DNA of 53,807 bases, taken from contig JADMJT010000044.1 of the NCBI GenBank assembly GCA_018781585.1, positions 1 to 53,807 of the forward strand, written 5' to 3'. The stretch comes from Burkholderiales bacterium (GTDB taxonomy: Bacteria > Pseudomonadota > Gammaproteobacteria > Burkholderiales > Thiobacteraceae). Position numbers and translations under genes: made by a program. Below the pieces are notes generated by a model that was not told the origin of the DNA, ran no database searches, and saw only the letters and a program-made list of their open reading frames with translations. Every line of letters starts with the position of its first letter. Within the stretch, counting starts at the first letter, position 1. Below are positions 37,801 to 46,830 of this stretch, in pieces.

Positions 37801-38880
37801 ATGCTCAAGCAAACCGCATTAAATGCCGCGCACCGCGCTATGGGCGCGAAGATGGTGGATTTTTCCGGCTGGGATATGCCGCTGCATTATGGCTCGCAGA
37901 TCGAGGAGCATCACCAGGTGCGACGCGACGCCGGCATGTTCGATGTGTCGCACATGCTCGCGATCGATATCGAGGGCGCACTGGCGCGTGAGTTTTTACG
38001 CCGCTTGCTGGCGAATAATGTTGATCGGCTGCAAATTCCCGGTAAGGCCATGTATTCCTGTTTGCTGAATGAGCAGGGCGGGGTACTCGACGATCTGATT
38101 GTGTACTACCTGCGCGAAGACTGGTTCCGTATCGTGGTGAATGCCGCTACCTGCGATAAAGATTTGGCTTGGATGCAGGCGCGGCGTGATGAATCTGCAT
38201 CGAGCCTCACGCTGACGCCACGGCGCGAGATGGCCATTATCGCGGTGCAAGGCCCGCACGCCCGCGAAAAAGTCTGGCAGGCGGTGCCGGAAATGCGTGG
38301 GGTCACGGAATTATTGAAGCCGTTCCAAGCGGCCGATTGCGCGCCGTATTTCGTGGGCCGCACCGGCTACACCGGCGAAGATGGTTTCGAAATCATTTTG
38401 CCGGCAAATCAAGCTGAACAATTCTGGCAAGCATTGAGCAGCGTGGGCGTGAAGCCGATCGGCTTGGGTGCGCGCGATACCTTGCGCTTGGAGGCGGGCA
38501 TGAACCTCTATGGCCAGGATATGGATGAAACAGTGACGCCGCTCGAATCGGGTTTAGCCTGGACGGTGGATCTCATTGCCGATCGCTATTTTATTGGCAA
38601 AACGGTGCTGAAAGAACAAGTCGTCACGCGTGATTTATTCGGATTGGTGTTGATAGATAAAGGCGTCCTGCGCAGTCATCAACAGGTGCGCACCACGTTT
38701 GGCGACGGCGAAATCACCAGCGGCAGTTTTGCGCCTACCCTCGATAAATCGATCGCACTGGCACGATTGCCCAAAACCATACCCTTGGGCGAGCTGGTGC
38801 AAGTGGAAGTGCGCGACAAATTGCTCTCGGCGAAAGTGGTGAAATACCCCTTCGTGCGTAACGGAAAAAGTTTAATTTAA
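37801..38880 (+). CDS. gcvT: glycine cleavage system aminomethyltransferase T
   Basis: A 359-residue T protein. Landmarks: [32 protein letters not shown], the folate-site [15 protein letters not shown] and [16 protein letters not shown]. It transfers the methylene group of the lipoyl-bound intermediate to tetrahydrofolate, releasing ammonia. AGGAG lies 4 bases before the ATG, and gcvH follows 10 bases after. First gene of the riboswitch-controlled operon. Confidence 0.97.
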   Translation: MLKQTALNAAHRAMGAKMVDFSGWDMPLHYGSQIEEHHQVRRDAGMFDVSHMLAIDIEGALAREFLRRLLANNVDRLQIPGKAMYSCLLNEQGGVLDDLIVYYLREDWFRIVVNAATCDKDLAWMQARRDESASSLTLTPRREMAIIAVQGPHAREKVWQAVPEMRGVTELLKPFQAADCAPYFVGRTGYTGEDGFEIILPANQAEQFWQALSSVGVKPIGLGARDTLRLEAGMNLYGQDMDETVTPLESGLAWTVDLIADRYFIGKTVLKEQVVTRDLFGLVLIDKGVLRSHQQVRTTFGDGEITSGSFAPTLDKSIALARLPKTIPLGELVQVEVRDKLLSAKVVKYPFVRNGKSLI

Positions 38881-38890
38881 GGAGTGTGGC

Positions 38891-39280
38891 ATGACGATTC
38901 CAAATGATTTGAAATATACCAAGTCGCATGAATGGGTGCGTGCGGAAGCCGACGGCACAGTGACCATCGGCATCACGCACCACGCCCAAGAATTGCTGGG
39001 GGACATGGTGTATGTGGAAAGCCCGCAAGTTGGCCGTAAAGTCGCCGCGAGCGAAGAATGCGCTGTGGTCGAGTCGGTGAAAGCCGCCTCTGATGTGTAT
39101 GCGCCGATTGCAGGTGAAGTGGTGGCGGTGAACGAGGCCGTCGCCGATAAGCCTGAGATGATTAATCAAGACGCTTACGGTGCCTGGATGTTCCGTTTAA
39201 AACCGGATAACGCCAGCGACCTGAATGGCTTGCTGGATGCGGCCGGATACAAAGCCGTGGTCGATAGCGAAGCGCATTAA
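38891..39280 (+). CDS. gcvH: glycine cleavage system H protein
   Basis: A 129-residue lipoyl carrier. The lipoylated lysine is Lys64 in [13 protein letters not shown]. It shuttles the aminomethyl group between the P, T and L proteins. It starts 10 bases after gcvT. The region 39281-39358 before gcvPA holds an imperfect inverted repeat. Confidence 0.97.
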   Translation: MTIPNDLKYTKSHEWVRAEADGTVTIGITHHAQELLGDMVYVESPQVGRKVAASEECAVVESVKAASDVYAPIAGEVVAVNEAVADKPEMINQDAYGAWMFRLKPDNASDLNGLLDAAGYKAVVDSEAH

Positions 39281-39358
39281 TTCGGTGAGGTGTGAGGAGC
39301 AAGGGGCGAGCGTAATAGCTCTGTTCCCTCTCACGCCTGACCCCTCACGAGATTCTAG
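39281..39358. repeat. imperfect inverted repeat between gcvH and gcvPA
   Basis: GGTGAGGTGTGAGGAGC near the left and CTCACGCCTGACCCCTCACG near the right can pair with several mismatches. The region is 78 bases and may be a remnant of a dispersed palindrome or an RNA hairpin in the operon. Confidence 0.5.
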
Positions 39359-40738
39359 ATGCCATTCATTCCCCATACCGAAGACGATGTACGCGAGATG
39401 CTAGCCAGCATCGGCGTTGCTTCGATCGATACCTTGTTCGACGAGATTCCGCAAGCGCTGCGCAGCGGTGGATTGACCCAAGTGCCGGAAGGCTTGAGCG
39501 AGATGGAGGTGACGCGGCTGATGCATGCGCGCGCTGAACGCGACGGGCACTATTCGAATTTCATCGGCGCCGGCGCGTACGAGCATCACATTCCCGCAGC
39601 CGTGTGGCAGCTCGTCAGCCGCGGCGAGTTTTATTCGGCCTATACGCCGTATCAAGCCGAGGCGAGCCAGGGCACGCTGCAATTGTTGTACGAATACCAA
39701 ACCATGATGGCCTCGCTCACCGGCATGGATGTGTCGAACGCAAGCCTATACGACGGCGCTTCGGGCCTGGCCGAAGCGGTGCTGATGGCGGTGCGTGCGC
39801 ATCGCCACTCGCGCCGTATCCTGATGCCGAAGACGGTACATCCGTATTATCGGCGCACGGTGCAGGCGATTGTGTCGGCGCAAAATATTGAGCTGGTGGA
39901 GTTGGATTACGATGCCGAAACCGGCATTACCACGACTTTGCCCGAGGGCGATTTCGCCGCGCTGGTTATTCCACAGCCGAATTTCTTCGGTTGTTTGGAG
40001 GATGCCGATACGCTCACCGATTGGGCGCATGATCATGGCGGCTTGGCGATTGGTTTGGTGAATCCGACTTCTTTGGCCTTGCTCAAACCGCCCGGACAAT
40101 GGGGTTCAAGTGGCGCCGACATCGCAACCGGCGAAGGTCAGCCCTTGGGTGCGCCGCTCGCCTCGGGCGGGCCATATTTCGGTTTCCTCGCGTGCAAGCA
40201 AGATTTTGTACGGCAAATGCCGGGGCGCATCATTGGCCGCACCGTCGACTTGGAGGGTAAGCCCGGCTTCACGCTGACGCTACAAGCACGCGAGCAACAT
40301 ATTCGCCGCGCTAAGGCCACCTCCAATATTTGTACCAATCAAGGCTTGCTGGTCACGGCGGCGACAATCTACCTCTCGCTGCTGGGGCCGGAGGGGCTAA
40401 AGCGCGTGGCGCTCGCTTCGCATGCAAACACGCAAGCACTCGTCGCTAAGCTCACGAACATTCCGGGTGTCACCCGGGCATTCGATCGGCCCCTGTTCCA
40501 TGAGGCGGTGCTGAAATTGGATACGCCGGCGGCAGGCGTGCTGCATGCGCTCGAAGCCCAAGGTATCTTAGGCGGCTTCGATTTAATGCCGACTTACCCT
40601 GAGCTTGGCAATGCACTCCTGATCTGCGCCACCGAGACCAAAACCGAAGCTGATTTGCAACAATTCGCCGACCATTTGGCGCGCATCATGGGGCGGCAAC
40701 AGAGTGCGCCGCCGTGCCCGATCAAACCCAAGATTTAA
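39359..40738 (+). CDS. gcvPA: glycine dehydrogenase (decarboxylating) subunit 1
   Basis: A 459-residue N-terminal half-homolog of the P protein: [58 protein letters not shown] and [10 protein letters not shown]-like [17 protein letters not shown]. With subunit 2 it decarboxylates glycine and passes the aminomethyl group to the H protein. The two-subunit form is typical of some betaproteobacteria and Gram-positives. Confidence 0.96.
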   Translation: MPFIPHTEDDVREMLASIGVASIDTLFDEIPQALRSGGLTQVPEGLSEMEVTRLMHARAERDGHYSNFIGAGAYEHHIPAAVWQLVSRGEFYSAYTPYQAEASQGTLQLLYEYQTMMASLTGMDVSNASLYDGASGLAEAVLMAVRAHRHSRRILMPKTVHPYYRRTVQAIVSAQNIELVELDYDAETGITTTLPEGDFAALVIPQPNFFGCLEDADTLTDWAHDHGGLAIGLVNPTSLALLKPPGQWGSSGADIATGEGQPLGAPLASGGPYFGFLACKQDFVRQMPGRIIGRTVDLEGKPGFTLTLQAREQHIRRAKATSNICTNQGLLVTAATIYLSLLGPEGLKRVALASHANTQALVAKLTNIPGVTRAFDRPLFHEAVLKLDTPAAGVLHALEAQGILGGFDLMPTYPELGNALLICATETKTEADLQQFADHLARIMGRQQSAPPCPIKPKI

Positions 40739-40766
40739 TGCCACGCAACACTGATATGGAGGTCTT

Positions 40767-41267
40767 ATGAGTACAGTCACTTTGGAAGGCAACCCGCTGC
40801 ATGTGGAAGGTCATTTTCCCCAACCGGGCGATAAGGCGCATAGCTTCATGCTGGTGGATAAAGATTTGAATGATGTGGCGCTGTCGCACTTCGCGGGCAA
40901 ACGCAAAGTGCTGTCCATCGTACCTAGCTTGGATACGCCGACTTGCGCGGCCTCCACGCGCGTGTTCAACGAGAAGGCGGCAAGCTTGGCCAATACCGTA
41001 GTGATCGTGATTTCATCCGACTTGCCGTTTGCTCAGTCGCGCTTCTGCGGTGCAGAGGGTATCGAGAATGTAATCACGCTCTCCACGCTACGTGGTAGAG
41101 ATTTTCACCGCGACTACGGCGTCTTGATCACCGAGCATCCGCTGACAGGTTTGACCGCGCGTGCCGTGATCGTGCTGGATGAAAACGATAAAGTGATTTA
41201 CTCGCAGCTGGTTCCCGAAATTGCCGACGAACCGGATTACGATGCAGCGCTGGCGGCGTTGAGTTAG
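40767..41267 (+). CDS. tpx: thiol peroxidase
   Basis: A 166-residue atypical 2-Cys peroxiredoxin. Peroxidatic Cys60 in [11 protein letters not shown], resolving Cys94 in SRFCGAEGI, and an active-site Thr (Thr57). It reduces peroxides with thioredoxin. It lies between gcvPA and gcvPB, 28 bases after gcvPA, in the same direction, so it is probably in the glycine operon. RBS GGAGG. Confidence 0.95.
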   Translation: MSTVTLEGNPLHVEGHFPQPGDKAHSFMLVDKDLNDVALSHFAGKRKVLSIVPSLDTPTCAASTRVFNEKAASLANTVVIVISSDLPFAQSRFCGAEGIENVITLSTLRGRDFHRDYGVLITEHPLTGLTARAVIVLDENDKVIYSQLVPEIADEPDYDAALAALS

Positions 41268-41278
41268 AAGAATTTAGT

Positions 41279-41345
41279 AACCACGGATGAACACGGATGC
41301 ACGCAGATAAAATCTGCATGGTCTTATCCGTGTGCATCCGTGGTT
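41279..41345. repeat. long palindromic repeat between tpx and gcvPB
   Basis: Arms AACCACGGATGAACACGGAT (41279-41298) and its near-complement (41326-41345) pair over 20 bases with one mismatch; an inner hairpin GCAGAT-AAA-ATCTGC (41303-41317) sits in the loop. It ends 18 bases before gcvPB and just before its ribosome site. It is not coding. Confidence 0.8.
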
Positions 41346-41363
41346 CCCAAAGAAGGTTCGTTT

Positions 41364-42815
41364 ATGCTGATTTTTGAATTATCGCGCCCTGGGCGCAAGA
41401 GCTACGCACAAATGCCCGCTACGGCTGCCTCATCCAGCGGGATACCCGATATGTTCTTGCGCCGAGACAAGCCGCTATTGCCCGAATGTTCCGAGATGGA
41501 TGTGGTGCGCCATTACACCCAGCTGTCACAGAAGAACTTTTCCATCGACACCCAGTTTTATCCGCTCGGCTCGTGCACCATGAAATACAATCCGCGCGCT
41601 TGCAACACACTGGCGATGCTGCCGCAATTTTTGGCGCGGCATCCGCATGCGGCTGCACCCACTGGGCAAGGTTTTCTGGCGTGCATGTTTGAACTGCAAG
41701 AGATGCTGAAAGACGTCACCGGCATGGCCGCCGTGAGTTTGACGCCGATGGCGGGTGCGCAAGGCGAGTTTGCCGGGGTGGCGATGATGCGCGCTTATCA
41801 TCTCGCGCGCGGTGACGCCGCGCGCCGGGAGATCCTGGTGCCGGACGCGGCGCATGGCACCAATCCGGCGACGGCGGTGATGTGCGGTTATACGGTGAAA
41901 GAGATTCCCACCAATCGCGATGGCGATGTGGATATCGAAGCCTTGCGCGCCGCCGTGGGCCCGCACACGGCTGGGCTGATGCTGACCAATCCGTCCACGC
42001 TCGGCGTGTTCGAACGCAATATCGCCGAGATTGCAAAAATTGTGCACGAAGCGGGCGGCTTGCTCTATTACGACGGCGCAAATTTGAATGCGATTCTCGG
42101 CCGGGTGAAGCCGGGCGATATGGGCTTCGATGTGATTCACATGAATTTGCACAAAACTTTTTCCACCCCGCATGGTGGCGGCGGGCCCGGTGCGGGTCCG
42201 GTCGGCGTGTCGGAGCGCTTAACGCCTTTCATGCCGATCCCGATTGTGCATGAAGAGCGTGGGACGTATCGCTGGCTCTCCGAACGCGATCGGCCGCAAT
42301 CCATCGGGCGGCTGTCCGCCCATATGGGTAACGCCGGCGTGTTGATGCGGGCCTATATCTACGCGCGCATGCTGGGGCGAGAGGGCATGCACCGGGTGGC
42401 GGAATACGCCACGCTCAATGCCAATTATTTGATGGCTGAATTACAGAAAGCGGGATTCGACATCGCCTACGCGAAACGGCGCGCCAGCCACGAATTTATC
42501 GTGAGCATGAAGCGCTTAAAAGATGAAACTGGTATCTCAGCGATGGATGTGGCGAAGCGGCTGTTGGACAAAGGCTTCCATGCGCCGACGACGTATTTTC
42601 CGCTGTTGGTGCCGGAGTGCTTGTTGATCGAACCGACCGAAACCGAATCCAAGCAGACCTTGGATGCCTTCATCGCGGCGTTGACGGAAATTGTGCAGGA
42701 AGCGCGCACTAACCCCGATCTGGTGAAAGGCGCGCCTTACACCACCCCCGTGCGACGCTTGGATGATGTTAAAGCAGCGCGCGAGTTGGATCTGACCTGG
42801 AAGCCCGCCGCATGA
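41364..42815 (+). CDS. gcvPB: glycine dehydrogenase (decarboxylating) subunit 2
   Basis: A 483-residue C-terminal half-homolog carrying the PLP lysine (Lys264 in [16 protein letters not shown]). Landmarks: [24 protein letters not shown], and [20 protein letters not shown]. The ATG at 41364 is preferred; AGAAGG lies 7 bases upstream. A GTG at 41340 would start inside the palindrome. It overlaps dgkA by 4 bases. Confidence 0.96.
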   Translation: MLIFELSRPGRKSYAQMPATAASSSGIPDMFLRRDKPLLPECSEMDVVRHYTQLSQKNFSIDTQFYPLGSCTMKYNPRACNTLAMLPQFLARHPHAAAPTGQGFLACMFELQEMLKDVTGMAAVSLTPMAGAQGEFAGVAMMRAYHLARGDAARREILVPDAAHGTNPATAVMCGYTVKEIPTNRDGDVDIEALRAAVGPHTAGLMLTNPSTLGVFERNIAEIAKIVHEAGGLLYYDGANLNAILGRVKPGDMGFDVIHMNLHKTFSTPHGGGGPGAGPVGVSERLTPFMPIPIVHEERGTYRWLSERDRPQSIGRLSAHMGNAGVLMRAYIYARMLGREGMHRVAEYATLNANYLMAELQKAGFDIAYAKRRASHEFIVSMKRLKDETGISAMDVAKRLLDKGFHAPTTYFPLLVPECLLIEPTETESKQTLDAFIAALTEIVQEARTNPDLVKGAPYTTPVRRLDDVKAARELDLTWKPAA

Positions 42816-43201
42816 TGGAACCCACCACACACGAAGTCTCACCGCACAAGGGCAAGACCGGTCTCAAGCGTGTGTGGAACGCGTTCTTTTATTCGATGGC
42901 GGGGTTCAGTGCGGCGTATAAAAATGAAGATGCCTTCCGCCAGGAAGTGCTGCTGGCGCTGATCCTGATCCCGCTCGCATTTTTCTTGCCGGTATCAGGT
43001 ATCGGTCGCGCCATCATGATCGGTTCAATATTGTTGGTGCTGATGGTCGAGTTGCTCAACTCGGCGATTGAAGCCACCGTGGATCGAATATCGACTGAGC
43101 ACCACTTGCTGGCCAAGCGTGCCAAGGACATCGGCAGCGCAGCGGTCTTTGTCGCGCTCGCCAATGTCGCTATCGTGTGGGCGTTGGTGTTGCTGTCATA
43201 A
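42812..43201 (+). CDS. dgkA: diacylglycerol kinase
   Basis: A 129-residue integral membrane kinase. Landmarks: [26 protein letters not shown], the catalytic glutamate region [17 protein letters not shown] and [13 protein letters not shown]. It phosphorylates diacylglycerol at the inner membrane. Its start overlaps the gcvPB stop (ATGA), and its own stop lies in a strong hairpin shared with grxD. Membership of the glycine operon may be only transcriptional. Confidence 0.95.
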   Translation: MMEPTTHEVSPHKGKTGLKRVWNAFFYSMAGFSAAYKNEDAFRQEVLLALILIPLAFFLPVSGIGRAIMIGSILLVLMVELLNSAIEATVDRISTEHHLLAKRAKDIGSAAVFVALANVAIVWALVLLS

Positions 43202-43231
43202 GATGAAACTCGCGTAGCGAGTTTCATCTTA
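43199..43231. terminator. perfect hairpin containing both stop codons of dgkA and grxD
   Basis: TAAGATGAAACTCGC and GCGAGTTTCATCTTA pair perfectly over 15 bases around a 3-base loop. The dgkA stop (TAA, 43199-43201) is in the left arm and the grxD stop (43229-43231, minus) in the right arm. No long T-run follows, so it may act as a shared barrier rather than a classical terminator. Confidence 0.75.
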
Positions 43232-43549
43232 AGCGGCTTGCGCTTCTTCCAGTAGTTTCTGCAATTCCCCTTTTTGATACATCTCGGTCATGATGTCCGA
43301 GCCGCCGACCAGCTCGCCCTTGACGTAGAGCTGGGGAAAAGTCGGCCAGTTGGCATAGGCAGGCAGGTTCTGAAAAATCTCCATATCGGCTAACACATTC
43401 ACCGCCAGGAAATTTTGCAGGCCACAGGCCTTGAGAATCTGCGCCGCATTGGAGGAGAAGCCGCATTGCGGAAATTGCGGTGTGCCTTTCATGTACAGCA
43501 CGACGGTGTTGTTGGTAACTTGTTCGCGGATGGTATCTAAAGCGCTCAT
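43229..43549 (-). CDS. grxD: monothiol glutaredoxin Grx4 type
   Basis: A 106-residue monothiol glutaredoxin with CGFS (Cys29) in QFPQCGFSSNA, WPTFPQLYVKGELVGG and GGSDIMTEMYQKGEL. Such proteins bind glutathione-coordinated [2Fe-2S] clusters and deliver them. In many betaproteobacteria it follows hemA-prfA-prmC; here a cassette lies between prmC and grxD. Confidence 0.95.
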   Translation of the reverse strand: MSALDTIREQVTNNTVVLYMKGTPQFPQCGFSSNAAQILKACGLQNFLAVNVLADMEIFQNLPAYANWPTFPQLYVKGELVGGSDIMTEMYQKGELQKLLEEAQAA

Positions 43550-43642
43550 TTGTTTATCTCAATCAATAAGTTAAGTAGAAGGTTAATACTTGATTAAATC
43601 TATCGGGAATTATAGGGGGCTGGGCTGGGCGCGTCAATATCC

Positions 43643-44740
43643 CTATCGGCTTAGTTTAGCCGCTTTGGCTTTTGGCGTAATAAACGCTTTATGAAATAGG
43701 TGGCGAACCAAAAGCCAAGGTGGCATGCGCAGCCAGTGGCCGCGCAGATAGAGGAGAAAATGGGCCAGCGGCGTAAGGGCGTCGGCGCAACTGGCGTGGT
43801 TGGGGCGGAAGCCTTGCGCCGCCAGCCAGTCCATCGAGAAGCGAATAGGGAGCATTGGTTTGCCGTGCTCAATCGCGTGTCGCGCCGATTCGGGTACCGG
43901 TGTGCCGAGCAACCGTGAAGCGTAGCGTAGACCATAGAACAAAGGGCGGCTGAGTTCGAGTATTTGCGCGCGTGGGAATAAAGTGTCCCAGAATGCTGGG
44001 TCGGTGCCGAAGTGCCGCAGCAGGCCGTCGAAATCGATCAGGTCGCGCAGCGAGCGATTGGTCTCGCCCTCATGGAACAGGTGCGTGGCGCAGTGCAGCA
44101 CCATATCCCAAGGCGCGAGCACGCGGGCGCGCGGATCCAAGGCGGATGGCCGTGAGCCTTCGAGCAGCAGCGCGGCATCCGGGTGATAGCGTGCCGTCAA
44201 CGGCAGGATGTTGTGGTGCACGTCAATCACACTTTGCCGCCGCACATGCTCCAGCGGCGGAATCTCATGCATCCACTGGCGATAATAGCGCTGGTCGTAA
44301 GCATTGATTTTCATCGGCGCCCAGCCATACTGCATCAGCGCGGCTTCGATAGCCTCGATCTTTTCTTTCGGCACCAGAATGTCCACGTCGCTGAAAATTC
44401 GGCCCGCGGCTACGGGAAGGCCGGCAGCGACATAGGCCGCGCCTTTGAGGAAGACGATGGGGGCGTCCACCGCTTCCACGGCTTCCAGTATTCGCGCGAT
44501 TTCCCAACGCAGTGCCTCATGATGGCGATTTGCGACGAACAGCGCGGTGTCCAGGTGACGTCGGATGGGTTCGGGCGTCCGCTCGATATAGCCGGCCTCA
44601 CCCAAGACATGACGTAGGCGCGGGGCCAGGCCGGCACGACGTGCCTGACGAATCAGCAGATCCCACTCGATTTCGTTGAGATGAGCGGTGTGCGCGGGGT
44701 CGCATAGCGACTGACGGAGAAGATGCGCGTCAGATGGCAT
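43643..44740 (-). CDS. nucleotidyltransferase of the HprK-related kinase A cassette
   Basis: A 365-residue protein with PF14907-type nucleotidyltransferase features: FLKGAAYVAAG (about 97-107) and the metal-binding SDVDILVP (Asp118, Asp120). The C-terminal part is helical. Homologs lie beside PqqD-like and HprK-like genes. It starts with ATG 11 bases inside the kinase gene, so the two are translationally coupled. The moiety transferred is not known. It is last in the cassette. Confidence 0.87.
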   Translation of the reverse strand: MPSDAHLLRQSLCDPAHTAHLNEIEWDLLIRQARRAGLAPRLRHVLGEAGYIERTPEPIRRHLDTALFVANRHHEALRWEIARILEAVEAVDAPIVFLKGAAYVAAGLPVAAGRIFSDVDILVPKEKIEAIEAALMQYGWAPMKINAYDQRYYRQWMHEIPPLEHVRRQSVIDVHHNILPLTARYHPDAALLLEGSRPSALDPRARVLAPWDMVLHCATHLFHEGETNRSLRDLIDFDGLLRHFGTDPAFWDTLFPRAQILELSRPLFYGLRYASRLLGTPVPESARHAIEHGKPMLPIRFSMDWLAAQGFRPNHASCADALTPLAHFLLYLRGHWLRMPPWLLVRHLFHKAFITPKAKAAKLSR

Positions 44741-45647
44741 GGGGAGCAGCCAAGTCAGCGAAGGTGGCGATGGCGTCGTCCAGTCGGCTGTAAGTGAAAT
44801 CGAAACAGTCGCTCTGTGCGATCAAGCGCGCCAGCGCATCGTATCCCAGTGTGCCGAGTACGCTGTAGTTGAAGGCGTTTTCAGCGAATTGAATGAGCGC
44901 GTGCCCCTTCGGGTGGGGCGTGAGCAACGGCGGTGAATCGGGCACGTATTTTGGAAAGATCACCCAGCGTGGCGTGGCGGGTTCATGTGCTCGGGCGACA
45001 CTGTCCGCGGAGGGCTTCATGTGCGCGACCGTGCCCTTGGCGGTGTCTTGGGCCAAAGGACCGAAGACGGCGTCTGGCGCGAAGCTGCGAATGATATCGA
45101 TGGAGGTATTTTTCAGGCTGACAGGCCGCGCCAGTGCGTCGATGCGGCCGCTGTGCGGATTGATCAAGGTCAGCTCATCGGACAGCAGTCGCCAGCCGCG
45201 ATTGACTAAGGCTGCGCACAGCGTGCTTTTGCCGGAACCGGGCGGGGCGGGCAAGATCGCCGCGAATCCATTTTTCTCTACCACTGCTGCATGCAGAATG
45301 AGATACCAGTGGGCGTGGCTCGTCACGCACCAGTTAAGCCCCCATTCCAGCATAGGAAAGGCGTGATCGTAGGGCAGAGGTTTAAACGGAATGAAATCGT
45401 CGAACGCGAACAAGACTTGGGGGTGATACCAGCGGCGCAACCCTGCCGGGCGCAGCAGGCGAACATGAAAATCGCTAAAGCTGCCTTCCGGCGCGAGAGG
45501 GTGATCGGCGTAAAGCGTGCCAATGCCTTCCACTGCAGCAGGGATGCGCGTCTGTATGCGCGTAGTGAATTGTCCGGTGCGCAAGGACAGGCCAGGTCCG
45601 GCCAGTGCTCGCGCAAGTTCGCTAGAAGAGAGGTGCGATAGATTCAA
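44730..45647 (-). CDS. HprK-related kinase A
   Basis: A 305-residue kinase-like protein related to HPr kinase. A P-loop PAPPGSGKSTLC (about 133-144) and a Walker B-like LLSDELTLI (154-162) are clear; the N-terminal ~110 residues are a separate domain. HprK enzymes phosphorylate serine; the kinase of the lasso peptide paeninodin, also HprK-like, phosphorylates a C-terminal serine. The start codon is TTG, overlapping the stop of the PqqD-like gene by 4 bases (TTGA), which implies translational coupling. It has no HPr partner gene nearby. Confidence 0.9.
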   Translation of the reverse strand: MNLSHLSSSELARALAGPGLSLRTGQFTTRIQTRIPAAVEGIGTLYADHPLAPEGSFSDFHVRLLRPAGLRRWYHPQVLFAFDDFIPFKPLPYDHAFPMLEWGLNWCVTSHAHWYLILHAAVVEKNGFAAILPAPPGSGKSTLCAALVNRGWRLLSDELTLINPHSGRIDALARPVSLKNTSIDIIRSFAPDAVFGPLAQDTAKGTVAHMKPSADSVARAHEPATPRWVIFPKYVPDSPPLLTPHPKGHALIQFAENAFNYSVLGTLGYDALARLIAQSDCFDFTYSRLDDAIATFADLAAPHAI

Positions 45648-45940
45648 GGATGAACGGGCTCGATCAATTGAACCCGTTGCAGGGAAGCGAGCGCATTTTC
45701 GAAGGCCTGTACGCTGTCGGAGTCCAATTCTGCGGACGCCTTCCCGGTAATGCTGCTGGTCAATTCTTCGAGACTTAAGGGCTGTCGAAGCAGACAGGAT
45801 AGGACTTCGCCGGTGAGGTGGTCAAGCAGGTGGGTGTCGCCGGTGCCGCTGTGGAATGCGGTGTATCCATCTTTCCAAGCGTGGCTACGGAGCACATAGC
45901 CCGTCGCCATTCGCCAGCGAACAGGTAACAAACTGCTCAC
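45644..45940 (-). CDS. PqqD family peptide-recognition protein, HPr-rel-A system
   Basis: A 98-residue PqqD-like protein: ATGYVLRSHAWKDGYTAFHSGTG, then DTHLLDHLTGEVLSCLLRQP and a C-terminal winged-helix-like part. PqqD proteins are RiPP recognition elements that bind precursor leader sequences. It starts with GTG 3 bases after the stop of the Cys-rich gene with no clear ribosome site, so it depends on upstream translation. The member type is HPr-rel-A. Confidence 0.87.
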   Translation of the reverse strand: MSSLLPVRWRMATGYVLRSHAWKDGYTAFHSGTGDTHLLDHLTGEVLSCLLRQPLSLEELTSSITGKASAELDSDSVQAFENALASLQRVQLIEPVHP

Positions 45941-45943
45941 GCG

Positions 45944-46624
45944 CTACGACTGGTAATTGCCGTGGGCGTCGTAGCCGCAATAGAGGGTGTTATATTTATC
46001 CAGGTCGGTTTTCAACTGATTAAAAGCCGAGGCGCAGTCCTTATAGGTCTTTGCGGCCGTGTAGGCATTCTGGTACGCCGTGATGATTTTTTCCGGCGTA
46101 TCGTAGTTGGGCAGGTAGCGCCACGCGAAGGTGGCGGCATTGCAGATCGCCGCAACCGCATGGAAGGAGCAAGTCTGCACCTTGGAGGTGAAGCCGGTGC
46201 CGGAGCTACTCCCAGAGCAGCACGCCGACGATTGAAGTACGGTGGCACTCTGATTTTGCATTACTGCAATATCGAGCAGGGTTGTGTTGCTGTTGAAAAC
46301 TGTGCAACCGAAGACCGTGTTGAACTTCATGGAGGGCAAAAAGCGATGGTCGGTCAGTTTGTCCCACACTTCAGGATGCTGGCCCCAGTACCCAGGGCTG
46401 CAACCGCACTGGACGTTGCTCTGATGGTTGGACAAATTGCCGGAGAGTAGGGCCGATTTTGTGCATTCGTTGGTACCGCCTGTGGCGAGCACCGGGTGGC
46501 TTTTTAGGGTCAGGATAACGCCGGAACCGACAGCCGCGCCGGCCAGCCGGCGACGCGTTTGATCGACACCATCGGCGGACTGTTCGCTCTTCAATTCCTT
46601 ATTGCCTTGCTCAATCTCGCTCAT
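45944..46624 (-). CDS. Cys-rich exported protein with Tat-like signal, candidate cassette substrate
   Basis: A 226-residue protein. The start at 46624 is set by AGGAG 8 bases upstream; a longer frame to 46687 begins near the promoter start. A hydrophilic N-terminus (about 1-22) leads to TRRRLAGAAVGSGVILTLKS, a Tat-like signal with cleavage likely near VLATGG. The mature part has 10 cysteines, including QCGCSPGYWGQHPEVWD (the SPGYW motif seen in exported proteins) and a CC pair. The last residue is serine (GNYQS). Composition (Asn, Ser, Thr, Cys) is unlike its neighbours. It is first in the cassette. Confidence 0.75.
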   Translation of the reverse strand: MSEIEQGNKELKSEQSADGVDQTRRRLAGAAVGSGVILTLKSHPVLATGGTNECTKSALLSGNLSNHQSNVQCGCSPGYWGQHPEVWDKLTDHRFLPSMKFNTVFGCTVFNSNTTLLDIAVMQNQSATVLQSSACCSGSSSGTGFTSKVQTCSFHAVAAICNAATFAWRYLPNYDTPEKIITAYQNAYTAAKTYKDCASAFNQLKTDLDKYNTLYCGYDAHGNYQS

Positions 46625-46692
46625 TCGATGTACTCCTGCTTCCTGCGGGTTGGGCTTCGGCCAGTACGTTGCGCCGGTATTAGCCATTGATT

Positions 46693-46722
46693 ATTATAAT
46701 TATAAAGCAAATTGCATTCCAA
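46693..46722 (-). promoter_or_regulatory. candidate promoter of the HPr-rel-A cassette
   Basis: On the minus strand TTGGAA (46722-46717), 18 bases, TATAAT (46698-46693). A second TATAAT overlaps at 46704-46699. The predicted start of transcription is about 60 bases before the Cys-rich gene, so the cassette may have its own promoter. Confidence 0.6.
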
Positions 46723-46830
46723 CTTGCACCGTACGTCCATGTTCATTAAATAACAATGCCTTATGATCGGATGGTAGGGTGGGGAAGGTGGAAATCTGCC
46801 AGCTTTGTAAAATTTTCCGACACCCCGGGA

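Noticed and set aside
41279-41345. An insertion sequence or attachment site
   Set aside because: It is a non-coding palindrome of 67 bases with no transposase or target duplication seen.
43643-46624. Reading the cassette as a lasso peptide cluster
   Set aside because: There is no asparagine-synthetase-like cyclase, no transglutaminase-like protease and no short precursor.
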